A stretch of DNA of 64,000 nt from Streptomyces diastatochromogenes (lineage in GTDB: Bacteria > Actinomycetota > Actinomycetes > Streptomycetales > Streptomycetaceae). Positions 37,392-46,346 of the stretch are shown piece after piece; position 1 is the stretch's first letter; each line of letters begins with the position of its first letter. Where the stretch lies: assembly GCA_026913215.1 (NCBI GenBank), contig JAPTYK010000001.1, forward strand, positions 3,906,001 through 3,970,000, given 5' to 3'. The position numbers and the translations under genes were made by a program. Under the pieces are notes generated by a model. That model saw only the letters and a program-made list of their open reading frames with translations. It was not told the origin of the DNA and searched no databases.

Positions 37392-37409
37392 GGCCCGGAG
37401 ATCCGGGCC
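37392..37409. terminator. Perfect GC hairpin between small membrane gene and the 6C-like RNA
   Basis: GGCCCGGAGATCCGGGCC, an 18-base palindrome followed by TTTC on the plus strand. Direction unclear. Confidence 0.4.
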
Positions 37410-37509
37410 TTTCGCCGCCCCACGGAAGGGTGACGGGCGAGGAGTATGGATGTCGAGCCCGGCGGATCTGGCAGGAATCGGCGGGGCTCGAAGGAACCGG
37501 CCCGCACTG

Positions 37510-37614
37510 CGGGGTCCGCGCCACGAGCTTCCCCCCTGACCGTGGAGCAGGACTTGCCGGACCGGTTCTCGTCGGGGGGAGCGGCTTGTCCCCCCGATGC
37601 CGTTCCCCCCGTCC
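37510..37614 (+). ncRNA. 6C-type small RNA
   Basis: Two stem-loops each with exactly six C in the loop: stem CCACG/CGTGG (37521-37545) around CCCCCC at 37531-37536, and stem CGGC/GCCG (37582-37602) around CCCCCC at 37590-37595. An outer stem pairs GGGGGG (37574-37579) with CCCCCC (37605-37610). This is the defining architecture of the actinobacterial 6C RNA motif. It lies in a 412-base gap without protein genes and is followed by a strong terminator. Ends are approximate; the transcript may start near 37440. Confidence 0.72.
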
Positions 37615-37623
37615 TGCGTGAGG

Positions 37624-37663
37624 AAGGCCCCGGCCGCGCCATGAGCGCGGGCCGGGGCCTTTC
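37624..37663 (+). terminator. Terminator of the 6C-like RNA
   Basis: AAGGCCCCGGCC / GGCCGGGGCCTT stem with a 14-base loop and a short T run, directly downstream of the 6C motif. Confidence 0.8.
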
Positions 37664-37698
37664 GCGTAGGGGCCCTCGTCGGGGGCGGAGATACGCCG

Positions 37699-37728
37699 AA
37701 GGGCCCGGTGCTGACGCACCGGGCCCTT
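37699..37728 (-). terminator. Terminator of tRNA-Ser(CGA)
   Basis: Perfect 13-base arms AAGGGCCCGGTGC / GCACCGGGCCCTT, loop TGAC, ten bases past the tRNA 3' end. Confidence 0.85.
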
Positions 37729-37737
37729 CGATCGAAG

Positions 37738-37822
37738 CGGTAGCGGAGGGATTTGAACCCTCGGTGAGTTTCCCCACACTCGCTTTCGAGGCGAGCTCCT
37801 TCGGCCGCTCGGACACGCTACC
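37738..37822 (-). tRNA. tRNA-Ser(CGA)
   Basis: Acceptor arms GGTAGCG / CGCTACC, anticodon loop CTCGAAA (CGA), long variable arm, T-arm GAGGGTTCAAATCCCTC fully paired. CCA not encoded. It provides the intact reference for the damaged T-stem of tRNA-Ser(GCU). Confidence 0.96.
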
Positions 37823-37889
37823 GAGAGAGAGCTTAGCCCAAAGTCCCGCTGCGATGAAATCCGTATCCCTCCGCAGGTCGGAAGGGGGG

Positions 37890-38432
37890 TCAGCGGGTGC
37901 GGAAGAAGGCCGTCAACTGCTGGGCGCACTCCTCGCCGAGGACGCCCTGGATCACCTCGGGACGGTGGTTCAGCCGGCGGTCCCGCACGAGGTCCCAGAG
38001 GGAGCCCGTGGCGCCCGCCTTCTCGTCCGGCGCCCCGAACACCACCCGCTCGACGCGCGACTGGACGAGCGCGCCCGCGCACATCACGCACGGCTCCAGG
38101 GTCACGACCAGCGTGCAGCCCGTCAGCCGCCACTCGCCCGTCACCGCCGCCGCCCGGCGCAGGGCGAGCACCTCGGCGTGCGCCGTGGGGTCGCCGGTGG
38201 CCTCCCGCTCGTTGTGCGCGCGGAGATCACCGCCCGTCCGGGCCCAGCACGACCGCCCCGACCGGCACGTCCCCGGCGGGCGCGGCCGCGTCGGCCTCGG
38301 CGAGGGCGAGCCGCATGGCGTCCCGCCAGGGGTCCCGTACGGGTCGGCCGGGGCTCCGGTCGCGGGGTCCCGTACGGGGTCGAGGGCGGCCGGAGTCTTC
38401 GGTTCGGGTGTCGCGGGTACAGCGGGTGCCAC
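37890..38432 (-). CDS. tadA: tRNA adenosine deaminase TadA, frame breaks in the N-terminal part
   Basis: Zinc deaminase that converts A34 to inosine in tRNA-Arg(ACG), whose gene is at 10.6 kb. The active site HAEVLAL (His, Glu) and PCVMCAG (PCxxC) are intact, and the C terminus ends in the conserved GEECAQQLTAFFR. The N-terminal third is out of frame as written; a neighbouring frame gives DAMRLALAEADAAAPAGDVPVGAVVLGPDG, the expected family sequence, so two or three bases are missing at about 38325 and 38235. Start is GTG 38432 (overlapping the partner gene's stop) or ATG 38316. Confidence 0.88.
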   Translation of the reverse strand: MAPAVPATPEPKTPAALDPVRDPATGAPADPYGTPGGTPCGSPSPRPTRPRPPGTCRSGRSCWARTGGDLRAHNEREATGDPTAHAEVLALRRAAAVTGEWRLTGCTLVVTLEPCVMCAGALVQSRVERVVFGAPDEKAGATGSLWDLVRDRRLNHRPEVIQGVLGEECAQQLTAFFRTR

Positions 38433-38983
38433 TAGCGGACGGCCTCCAGGACGTCGGCGGCGCCCAGGGCGTCCGCGATCTCCGCGAGCGCGTCGGTGTC
38501 GAGGGCCAGCAGGTCCTCCGCGGACATGCCGAGGTCCGCGAGGATCAGGCGGTCGCCCACCGGGGCGGCCGGGACGGCCTCGGCGGCGACGGAGCCCGCC
38601 TCGTCGTCCTCGTCGGCGTCGGCGTCGAGCGGCTCCCCGTCCTCGGTGCCGTCCAGGTCCAGCGTCTCCAGGTCGTCGACCAGGTCGTCCAGGTCGTCCC
38701 CGAGGAGCTCCCGGGTGAGCATCTCCCCGTACGAGGAACGGGCGGCGGCGGCCCCGTCCGAGACGTAGATGCGAGGGTCTTCCTCACCCTCGATCCGGAC
38801 GATCCCGAACCACGCGTCCTCCTGCTCGATGAAGACGATCACCGTGTCGTCGTCCGAGGCCTCGCGGGCCAGCTCGGCCAGATCCGACAGGGTCTCCACG
38901 TCGTCGAGCTCCGTGTCGCTCGCTTCCCACCCGTCTTCGGTGCGCGCGAGCAGTGCGGCGAAGTACACCTGACTCTCTCCCAC
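38432..38983 (-). CDS. TadA-associated protein
   Basis: A 183-residue acidic protein: the conserved front part YFAALLARTEDGWEASDTELDDVETLSDLAELARE...VFIEQEDAWFGIVRIEGEEDPRIYVSDG, then an Asp/Glu-rich middle and a C-terminal helix set (GMSAEDLLALDTDALAEIADALG). This family is consistently encoded just upstream of tadA in actinobacteria, as here (one-base overlap). It may assist the deaminase; function unproven. Intact. Confidence 0.9.
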   Translation of the reverse strand: MGESQVYFAALLARTEDGWEASDTELDDVETLSDLAELAREASDDDTVIVFIEQEDAWFGIVRIEGEEDPRIYVSDGAAAARSSYGEMLTRELLGDDLDDLVDDLETLDLDGTEDGEPLDADADEDDEAGSVAAEAVPAAPVGDRLILADLGMSAEDLLALDTDALAEIADALGAADVLEAVR

Positions 38984-39169
38984 TGATCAGAGGTGTGACG
39001 TTCCGGCGGCGCGAGCCTGATGCCCCGCCCAATCGGCATCGTGACAGATGCGACGCCGTCAGGAGAGGTCTTCGGCTCTTGCGTCGTGCATCAGTCTGAA
39101 CGACCCCGCGATCGGGCGGGCGTGCGACCCCGGCGCACGAAGGGGCGCACGGGGCCTCCCGGCCGGGGC

Positions 39170-39417
39170 CTACCAGCGGAAGGTCCGCATGCGCATCGCC
39201 TGGCGCATCCGGGCCGCCCGGGCGCGCCGCGGCTGCACGCGCTCGCGCAGCGCCTGGCCTCGTTCAGCTCGCGGAGGAACTGGGCGCGGCGCCTGCGGCG
39301 CTCCGCGTCGGTCTCCGCCGCCGGCTCCGGGGCCGCCCCCTCGGCGGCTTCCTCGGCCGGTTCTTCCAGGTCGGGCATGGGCCACACCACCCCATCGCTG
39401 GGTCCCTGTGTCCCCAC
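39170..39417 (-). CDS. Small basic/acidic conserved protein, one frameshift
   Basis: About 80 residues: acidic N-terminal half (MPDLEEPAEEAAEGAAPEPAAE, from ATG 39378; a GTG at 39417 is an alternative) and a strongly basic tail (RRRRRAQFLRELNEAR, then LRERVQPRRARAARMRQAMRMRTFRW). A one-base loss at about 39255 separates the halves. Conserved beside upp in Streptomyces as far as I recall; no function known. Confidence 0.6.
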
Positions 39418-39469
39418 TTTCCCCAGCGCGGTGGGTCGACGCCAGTGCGCGGCGGGCTACTGTTGAGTC

Positions 39470-40104
39470 ATGCGTCTCCACGTCGTCGACCACCCCTGGT
39501 CGCCCACAAGCTCACCACCCTGCGCGACAAGCGCACGGATTCCGCGACCTTCCGCCGTCTCGCCGACGAGCTGGTCACCCTGCTCGCCTACGAGGCCACC
39601 AGGGACGTCCGGACCGAGCAGGTCGACATCGAGACCCCCGTCACGCCCACGACCGGTGTGAAGCTGTCGTACCCGCGTCCGCTGGTGGTGCCGATCCTGC
39701 GCGCCGGGCTCGGCATGCTCGACGGCATGGTCCGGCTGCTCCCGACGGCCGAGGTCGGCTTCCTGGGCATGATCCGCAACGAGGAGACGCTGGAGGCGTC
39801 GACCTACGCGACGCGGATGCCGGAGGACCTCTCGGGCCGCCAGGTCTACGTCCTCGACCCGATGCTGGCGACCGGCGGCACGCTGGTCGCGGCGATCCAG
39901 GAGCTCATCAAGCGCGGTGCCGACGACGTGACCGCGGTCGTGCTCCTCGCCGCCCCGGAGGGCGTCGAGGTCATGGAGCGCGAGCTCGCGGGCACGCCGG
40001 TGACCGTCGTGACGGCCTCGGTCGACGAGCGGCTCAACGAGAACGGCTACATCGTCCCGGGCCTGGGCGACGCGGGCGACCGCATGTACGGCTCGGCGGA
40101 GTAG
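39470..40104 (+). CDS. upp: Uracil phosphoribosyltransferase, one-base frameshift
   Basis: About 212 residues, pyrimidine salvage enzyme making UMP from uracil and PRPP. Signatures: HKLTTLRDKRTDSATFRRLADELVTLLAYEAT, PILRAGLGMLDG, VLDPMLATGGT (PRPP loop) and ENGYIVPGLGDAGDR. Frame breaks at 39496, where CACCCCTGG lacks one C; restored, it reads MRLHVVDHPLVAHKLT. upp is an essential-type housekeeping gene, so the break is almost surely technical. Confidence 0.95.
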
Positions 40105-40110
40105 GGAGCC

Positions 40111-40737
40111 TCAGCACTTTCCGGTCGGTACGGGCGCGGGCTTGGTCAGGGCGACCAGGGCCGCGTCCGCCGTCGTCTTCGGGGACAGCGTCTTGAACGC
40201 GGTCCCGAGGATCAGGTCGACATCGGCCGTGGCCCGGGTGTCCGCCTTGCTCGTGGTGCCCGCGAGCTGGGTGCCGAGGACCGGCAGGGCGCCCTTGACG
40301 GCCGTGGTGGCGCCGAGCAGCAGGCCGGTGCCGGGGACCTTCTTGTCGTAGGCGACGGGGGCGTTCCCCACCTTGCCGATCTTGAAGCCGCGCTTCTTGA
40401 GCTCGTCGGCGGTCGTCTTGGCGAGCCCGCTGCGGGGGGTCGCGTTGTAGACGTTGACCGTGATCTGGGCGGGCTTGGGGAAGGCGGCGGCGGGCGCGGC
40501 GCTCGCCTTGGGGACGGGCTTGCAGTCCGTCTGCTTCCCGGCCGTCGTCTTGGTGCCCTCGTCGCCCGAGAAGACGTCGACGAGCTGGAGCGTCCCCAGC
40601 CGGCCGCGCCGAGCACGACCACGGCGGCGGCGGACGCGAGGACGATCCTGCGCCGGCGGTGGGGGCGGCGCATGCGGGGTAGACATCCCCGTGATGCGGT
40701 ACTTTCCGCCCATGCCGGGGGGAGTGAGCATGCTCAT
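40111..40737 (-). CDS. LytR C-terminal-domain membrane protein, frame breaks near the N terminus
   Basis: About 210 residues. A cytoplasmic start (MSMLTPPGMGGKYRITGDVYPAMRRPHRRRR after correction), one membrane helix (IVLASAAAVVVLGAAGWG), then an extracytoplasmic LytR_C domain (ITVNVYNATPRSGLAKTTADELKKRGFKIGKVGNAP...DVDLILGTAF). Two losses around 40680-40690 and one at about 40595 step the frame 0-1-2-0. A role at the cell wall is likely but unproven. Confidence 0.85.
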   Translation of the reverse strand: MSMLTPPGMGGKYRITGMSTPHAPPPPPAQDRPRVRRRRGRARRGRLGTLQLVDVFSGDEGTKTTAGKQTDCKPVPKASAAPAAAFPKPAQITVNVYNATPRSGLAKTTADELKKRGFKIGKVGNAPVAYDKKVPGTGLLLGATTAVKGALPVLGTQLAGTTSKADTRATADVDLILGTAFKTLSPKTTADAALVALTKPAPVPTGKC

Positions 40738-40851
40738 GAACGCAGCGTAATGCCGCCCGTCGGCGATGCCTACTTGATGATCATGTGATCGCGTCCGGAT
40801 GGGGTCGAACTGACCCCGAAAGGGTCAGCCCGGCGGCGGGCCCGAGTGGCC

Positions 40852-41148
40852 TCAGTCGAGTTCCAGGACGCGGGCGTGCAGCACCTGGCGCTGCTGGAGC
40901 GCCGCGCGGACGGCGCGGTGCAGTCCGTCCTCGAGGTAGAGGTCGCCCTGCCACTTCACGACGTGCGCGAAGAGGTCGCCGTAGAAGGTGGAGTCCTCGG
41001 CGAGCAGGGTCTCCAGGTCCAGCTGGCCCTTGGTGGTCACCAGCTGGTCGAGGCGGACCGGGCGCGGGGCGACGTCCGCCCACTGCCGGGTGCTTTCCCG
41101 GCCGTGGTCGGGATACGGCTTTCCGTTTCCGATGCGCTTGAAGATCAC
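40852..41148 (-). CDS. Conserved 98-residue protein, ParB/sulfiredoxin-like fragment
   Basis: MIFKRIGNGKPYPDHGREST then VRLDQLVTTKGQLDLETLL...VKWQGDLYLEDGLHRAVRAALQQRQVLHARVLELD. The pattern of VRLDQL followed by LEDGLHRAVRAAL resembles the ParB N-terminal fold (cf. DGxHR). Some annotations of relatives call it antitoxin-like; I see no toxin gene next to it. Precedes the LytR_C gene on the same strand. Intact. Confidence 0.75.
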   Translation of the reverse strand: MIFKRIGNGKPYPDHGRESTRQWADVAPRPVRLDQLVTTKGQLDLETLLAEDSTFYGDLFAHVVKWQGDLYLEDGLHRAVRAALQQRQVLHARVLELD

Positions 41149-41245
41149 ACGGAAAGCCTACCGGGCGAGCGGCTCCCGGCGCAGCCACGCGAGGGCGGTG
41201 GGATGCTGGTGCGAACCGTGACATAAGCGAAATTGGGGTCCTGTC

Positions 41246-42814
41246 ATGAGCGAGAGCGAGCAGCCGCCGACCGCCGGAGCGACCGGGCCCGCCGCCGAGA
41301 TCGCCGCCGGGTACGCCTTCGACGGACCCGCACTCGAATTGGGGGCGCTGCTCTGGGACGGCGTCTGTCACCCGGACGCGCGCATCCGCATCCCGCTGCC
41401 GGTGCTCAACCGGCACGGTCTGGTCGCCGGGGCGACCGGCACCGGCAAGACGAAGACGCTCCAGCTGATCGCCGAGCAGCTCTCGGCGAACGGCGTGCCG
41501 GTCTTCCTCGCCGACGTCAAGGGCGACGTCTCCGGCGTCTCGGCCCCGGGCACGGACGGCGAGAAGGTCCGGCAGCGGGCCGCCGAGGTCGGCCAGGAGT
41601 GGCGGGCGACCGGCTTCCCCTGCGAGTTCTACGGGCTCGGCGGCACCGGCCCCGGCATCCCGGTCCGCGCGACGGTCACCAGCTTCGGTCCGGTGCTGCT
41701 CTCCAAGGTGCTCCAGCTCAACCAGACGCAGGAGCAGTCGCTCGGCCTGATCTTCCACTACGCCGACTCCAAGGGTCTGGAGCTGTTCGACCTGAAGGAC
41801 CTGCGGGCGGTGGTGGCCTTCCTGGTCTCGGACACGGGGAAGGCCGAGCTCAAGGGGATCGGCGGTCTCTCCACCGTCACGGCGGGGGTGATCCTGCGGT
41901 CCATCACGGCCTTCGAGCAGCAGGGCGCGGGGGACTTCTTCGGGGAGCCGGAGTTCGACACGGCGGAGCTGCTGCGGACGGCGCCGGACGGGCGCGGGAT
42001 CGTCTCGGTCCTGGAGCTGCCGGCCGTGCAGGACAAGCCGCAGCTGTTCTCGACCTTCCTGATGTGGATGCTGGCGGACCTCTTCGGCGACCTGCCCGAG
42101 GTCGGCGACCTGGACAAGCCGAAGCTGGTCTTCTTCTTCGACGAGGCGCACCTGCTGTTCAGCGGGGCCTCGAAGGCGTTCCTGGAGTCGATCACGCAGA
42201 CGGTGCGGCTGATCCGCTCGAAGGGCGTCGGGGTCTTCTTCGTGACGCAGACCCCGAAGGACGTGCCCTCGGACGTGCTGGCGCAGCTCGGCAACCGGGT
42301 GCAGCACGCGCTGCGCGCCTTCACCCCGGACGACGCGAAGGCCCTGAAGGCGACGGTGCGGACCTTCCCGAACTCGCCGTACGACCTGGAGGAGGTGCTG
42401 ACCGGGCTCGGTACGGGCGAGGCGGTGGTCACCGTGCTGAGCGAGAAGGGCGCGCCGACGCCGGTGGCGGCGACCCGGCTGCGGGCCCCCGAGTCGCTGA
42501 TGGGGCCGGTGGACGCGGCGGTCCTGGACGCGGCGGTGAAGGCCTCGCCGCTGTACGGGCGGTACGCGGAGGCGGTGGACCGGGAGTCGGCGTACGAGAA
42601 GCTGACCGCCGAGCAGCGGGCGGCGGAGGAGGCGGCGCTGGAGGCCGCGACCACCGAGGCGACGAGGGCCCCTCGCAAGAAGAAGGAGGAGCCCTCGCTC
42701 GCCGAACAGGTGGTGGGCAGCGGGATCTTCACGTCCCTGGCCCGGTCGATCGGCACCCAGCTGGGCCGGGAGATCAGCCGTTCGCTCTTCGGGACGGCCC
42801 GCCGGAGGCGCTGA
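41246..42814 (+). CDS. HerA-like ATPase (DUF853)
   Basis: A 522-residue HerA/FtsK-superfamily P-loop ATPase. Walker A GATGTGKTKTL at about residue 61, Walker B LVFFFDEAHLLF at about 293, followed by the sensor segment GVGVFFVTQTPKDVPSDVLAQLGNRVQHALRAF. The C-terminal tail has a charged helix and SIGTQLGREISRSLFG. DUF853 proteins are widespread and not linked to a proven pathway; a DNA-pumping role is inferred from the fold. No NurA nuclease gene is adjacent. Intact. Confidence 0.92.
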   Translation: MSESEQPPTAGATGPAAEIAAGYAFDGPALELGALLWDGVCHPDARIRIPLPVLNRHGLVAGATGTGKTKTLQLIAEQLSANGVPVFLADVKGDVSGVSAPGTDGEKVRQRAAEVGQEWRATGFPCEFYGLGGTGPGIPVRATVTSFGPVLLSKVLQLNQTQEQSLGLIFHYADSKGLELFDLKDLRAVVAFLVSDTGKAELKGIGGLSTVTAGVILRSITAFEQQGAGDFFGEPEFDTAELLRTAPDGRGIVSVLELPAVQDKPQLFSTFLMWMLADLFGDLPEVGDLDKPKLVFFFDEAHLLFSGASKAFLESITQTVRLIRSKGVGVFFVTQTPKDVPSDVLAQLGNRVQHALRAFTPDDAKALKATVRTFPNSPYDLEEVLTGLGTGEAVVTVLSEKGAPTPVAATRLRAPESLMGPVDAAVLDAAVKASPLYGRYAEAVDRESAYEKLTAEQRAAEEAALEAATTEATRAPRKKKEEPSLAEQVVGSGIFTSLARSIGTQLGREISRSLFGTARRRR

Positions 42815-44368
42815 CTAGGAGGCGACCTCGTCGTGATCGCCGTGCAGGCCGCCGCCGCTGCCCGCGTCGCCGGTGGTGGGGGTGGAGACGACCGGCTTGC
42901 GCAGGGAGGAGATGTCGTGGGCGTAGGTGCCCACGGCGTTGGCGATGACGTCGATGTTGGCGTCGAAGGCCTTCATGTCGATGTTGCTGAGATCGTCGCC
43001 CTTGGCGTGGTAGTTCACGTCGTACGCGACGCCCGCCTGGCCGCCGAACTTGGCCGCCTGGGCGGGGGTCTTGATGCCCTCGGCGCCGGTGAAGGTGCCG
43101 CCGGAGGGGATGCCGACCTCGATGAACGGGCCGTAGTCGGAGCGGCCGGTGAAGTCGGTGCCCTCGTGGGGGACCCCGCGTCCGTCCATGAAGTCGGTGA
43201 TGTCGCGCTCCAGTTGGGCGGAGCCCGCGGGGCCCGCGCCGGCGCCGACGCCGTCCGAGTCGTCGCCGTCGTACACGAACAGGCCGTAGTTCGGCGAGGC
43301 GATCATGTCGAAGTTGAGGTAGAGCTTGATCTCCTTCTTGTCGAGGTCCGTCAGGCTGTTGACGTAGTGCTCGGAGCCGAGGAGGCCGAGCTCCTCCGCC
43401 GACCACCAGGCGAAGCGGACCTTGTTGCGGACCTTGTCCTTCGACTTGGCGAGCTCCAGGGCGGTCTGCAGGAGGCCGGCGGAGCCGGAGCCGTTGTCGT
43501 TGATGCCGGGGCCCGCGGTGACGGAGTCCAGGTGGGAGCCGAGCATGACGGTGTTGGCGGCGTTGCCGCCCCGGGTCTCCGCGATGACGTTGTTGGTGAC
43601 GCGCTTCTCCAGGAGCTGGCGGACCTCCAGGGAGAGCGAGACCGGGCCCTTGGCGAGGTCGGCGGCGAGCTGCGTGCCCTCGGCCAGGCTGATCCCGCCG
43701 GTGGGGACCTTGCCGGCGGCCGCGTCGCCGAGGGTGCCGGAGAGGGCGCCGTCGACGTTGTTGTAGATCAGCGCGCCGGCGGCGCCGGCCGCGGCGGCGT
43801 TCTGCTGCTTGATCGCGAAGGTGCAGCCGCCGCGCTTGATCAGCGCGATCTTCCCGGTGAAGGTGCCCGAGGCGAAGTCGGCGGGCTCGCAGCCGGTGGT
43901 CCCGTCGGCGTCGACGGGCACGGCCGCGAGCTCGGCGGTGATGCCGCCGACCGGGGTGGACTTCGTGTAGGTCATCGCCTTGACGTCGAGGGTCCGGGGC
44001 GCGGGCGCCACGACGGAGGCCTTCTCGGCGAGCGTCTGGGTGAAGACGAAGTCGAACTGCTGGTACCGGACGTCGTATCCGGCCTTCTTGAGCTGGGTGT
44101 ACACGTACGCGGCGGAGGCGTCGTGGCCGAGCGTGCCGGCCGCCCGGTTCCCGCCGGCGGAGTCGGCTATCGCCTGGAACTTCTGCAGGTGCTTGTAGGC
44201 GTCCTGGGCGGTGGTCTCGCGGACCAGCTTCTTCGCCAGCTTGGCGGCATCGCGGGCGGGCGCGGCCGCCGGGTCCTGTCCCGCGGTGGCGGGTGAGGCG
44301 AGGACCAGCGGAGTGGCGAGGGCGGCGGCGGCGAGGATGGCCGCGGCACGGCGCTGGGATGCGTTCAC
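42815..44368 (-). CDS. Secreted M28 aminopeptidase with PA domain
   Basis: A 517-residue secreted zinc aminopeptidase (Streptomyces griseus aminopeptidase relative). Sec signal to about residue 30 (ILAAAALATPLVLASPATAG), a protease-associated domain at about 150-270 (GCEPADFASGTFTGKIALIKRGGCTFAIKQQNAAAAGA), and the M28 core with ligands in MLGSHLDSV, GINDNGSGSAG, SAEELGLLGS, NFDMIASP and NYHAKGDD. GTG 44368 follows GGGAAGGGA by five bases. It would release N-terminal residues from peptides outside the cell. Intact. Confidence 0.95.
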   Translation of the reverse strand: MNASQRRAAAILAAAALATPLVLASPATAGQDPAAAPARDAAKLAKKLVRETTAQDAYKHLQKFQAIADSAGGNRAAGTLGHDASAAYVYTQLKKAGYDVRYQQFDFVFTQTLAEKASVVAPAPRTLDVKAMTYTKSTPVGGITAELAAVPVDADGTTGCEPADFASGTFTGKIALIKRGGCTFAIKQQNAAAAGAAGALIYNNVDGALSGTLGDAAAGKVPTGGISLAEGTQLAADLAKGPVSLSLEVRQLLEKRVTNNVIAETRGGNAANTVMLGSHLDSVTAGPGINDNGSGSAGLLQTALELAKSKDKVRNKVRFAWWSAEELGLLGSEHYVNSLTDLDKKEIKLYLNFDMIASPNYGLFVYDGDDSDGVGAGAGPAGSAQLERDITDFMDGRGVPHEGTDFTGRSDYGPFIEVGIPSGGTFTGAEGIKTPAQAAKFGGQAGVAYDVNYHAKGDDLSNIDMKAFDANIDVIANAVGTYAHDISSLRKPVVSTPTTGDAGSGGGLHGDHDEVAS

Positions 44369-44510
44369 AGAAGTCCCTTCCCGGTACGGACGAGGTTGAG
44401 GGGAAGCTAGCGAGCCCGAGGGCATTCTGTGAACAGATCTTTCACAATTCCTGTCAGGTCGAACAGGAATGAAATGTGGAATTATCAATTCCTGGCCTGA
44501 GAGTCCGATT

Positions 44511-45507
44511 TCACCCTTTCGCGTCACCGTTCTCCGAGGGGCTGTTGTTCTCCGAGGGGCCGTTCTGCGCGAGGCCGTTCCCCGCGAAACGGGTGAGGGC
44601 CGCCAGGATCAGGCGCCCGGTCTCCTCTCCGCCCAGGTGCCCGGCCTGCTCCACCACGTGCAGCTCGGCGTCCGGCCAGGCGCGGGACAGCTCCCAGGCG
44701 GTGGTGAGCGGCCCGCCCATGTCGAGCCGGCCGTGGATCAGCACCCCGGGGATGCCGGCGAGCCGGTGCGCGTCGCGGATCAGCGCGCCCTCCTCCAGGA
44801 AGGCGCCGTGCGCGAAGTAGTGCGAGCAGATCCGGACGAAGCCGAGCCGGGCGTCGTCGACCCGGTCGGTGTACGGGTGCCCATGCCCTCCGGGGACAGC
44901 ACGGCGTCCTCCCAGGCGCACCAGTCGGCCGCCGCCCTCTCCCGTACGGCCCGGTCGGGGTGGTTCATCCGGGCGGCGTACTCCCCGACCGGGTCCGCCG
45001 CGTGCCCCGCCCCCGCGCGGAAGCGCTCGTGGGCCTCGGGGAAGAAGCGGCCGACGCCCCCGTACAGCCAGGCGGTCTCGGAGCGGCGGGTGGTCGTGAC
45101 GGCCGCGAGCACGATCTCCGAGACGCGCTCGGGGTGCGCCTGCGCGTACGCCAGGATCAGCGTCGAGCCCCAGGACCCGCCGTACAGCAGCCACTTCTCG
45201 ATCCCGAGGTGCTCCCGCAGCCGCTCCATGTCGGCCACCAGGTGCGCGGTGGTGTTCACGGACAGGTCGGTGGCCGGGTCGCTCGCGTGCGGGGTGGAGC
45301 GCCCGCAGCCGCGCTGGTCGAAGAGGACGGTCCGGTACGCCTCCGGGTCGAACCAGCGCCGGGCGCGCGGGAGGAGCCGGAGCCCGGCCCGCCGTGCACG
45401 ACGAGCGCGGGCTTGCCGTCCGGGTTCCCGGAGACCTCCCAGTGGACGCGGTTGCCGTCGCCCACGTCGAGCAGGCCCTGGTCGTACGGAGCGGTCACGG
45501 GATGCAT
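44511..45507 (-). CDS. pip: Proline iminopeptidase (S33), two frameshifts
   Basis: About 333 residues. LDVGDGNRVHWEVSGNPDGKPALVVHGGPGSG (oxyanion motif HGGPG), LFDQRGCGRS in the corrected frame, nucleophile GGSWGSTLILAYAQAHPERV, catalytic His in HVVEQAGHLGG. The frame steps 0-1-2 at about 45380 and 44880, two single losses. Removes N-terminal Pro from peptides, complementing the secreted aminopeptidase next door. Confidence 0.92.
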
Positions 45508-45535
45508 CCGGCCGACGCTACCGGCCGCGCCGCCG

Positions 45536-46103
45536 TCACCGCGCGAGATTTCCCCGCACCCGTACGGACGGGTCCTCGCACCACTCCAGGAGCGAGGGCC
45601 ACTCCCCGTACCCCGAGTCGGGGTTGAGGTGCTCGCCGTCCGGTACGAAGTCCAGGTCGAGGCCCAGCGGGATGCCGTAGTGCCGGTCGGCGCCCTCGGG
45701 GCAGTACGGGTCCCCGTCCCCGTACACGAGCCGCGCCTTGAGGTCCGCCTCCGTCAGGTCGAGGCCCTCGGCGAAGGCGGCGATCTCGGGGATCGAGGCG
45801 GTGACCCCCGGGAGGGCGGGGCGACCAGGAGGACCCGGTCGGCAGCGGGCCTGCGGGCTCCGGCGCGCAGCCAGAGCAGCACCGACAGGCTGTGCGCGAG
45901 GACCACGAACTCGCCCTCGGCCGGGCGCCGCCCGTGCTCCTCCAGGGCGTCGAGCCACTCGTCGAGGACGGGCGCGTCCGTCGAGGGCAGCTGGGGTAGC
46001 GGACCTCGTGGCCGCGCTCCCGCAGCCCCTCGGCGAGCCAGTACTGCCAGTGGGCGGGCGGACGGCGGTTCTGGAAGCCGTGCAGGATCAGATACGTGGT
46101 CAT
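45536..46103 (-). CDS. RBBP9/YdeN-family serine hydrolase, two frameshifts
   Basis: About 189 residues: TTYLILHGFQNRRPPAHWQYWLAEGLRERGHEVRYP, nucleophile in FVVLAHSLSVLLWLR, and the characteristic end DFVPDGEHLNPDSGYGEWPSLLEWC with the catalytic His. Single-base losses at about 45995 and 45815 step the frame 2-0-1. Substrate unknown. Confidence 0.87.
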
Positions 46104-46180
46104 GGCGTGATCCTGGACCGGCGGCGGCCCACCGGTCCACCACGTGCCACGGACCGGACTGGCGGGGCCGCTGGACCCGC

Positions 46181-46325
46181 CGGACTTACCGGGCCTGTCG
46201 GTCTCACTGGGCCTGTCGGTCTCACTGGGCCTGTCGGACTCGCCGGGCCTGTCGGTCTCACCGGACCTGTCGGTCCCACCGGGCCCGTCGGACCCACCAG
46301 GCCCACCGGACCCACCGGTCCCATA
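46181..46325. repeat. 18-base collagen-like tandem repeat, about eight copies
   Basis: Imperfect units of the form GGTCTCACTGGGCCTGTC; translated on either strand they give Gly-x-y triplets (GPVGLT or GPVRPT). No start, ribosome site or domain frames it as a gene; it fills the gap between a hydrolase start and a TetR stop. Confidence 0.85.
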
Positions 46326-46346
46326 GGCTCCGTAGGTCCCCCGGAT

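Noticed and set aside
37890..38432. TadA with a natural N-terminal replacement
   Set aside because: A neighbouring frame restores the standard N-terminal sequence, so the odd Pro/Arg-rich segment is a frame artefact.
40852..41148. Antitoxin of a type II toxin-antitoxin pair
   Set aside because: No toxin-like gene next to it, and its fold hints (LEDGLHRAVRAAL) point to a ParB-like domain instead.
46100..46330. Collagen-like proteins on both strands
   Set aside because: Gly-x-y triplets arise from an 18-base DNA repeat in an intergenic gap; no start signal, and both strands look equally collagen-like.
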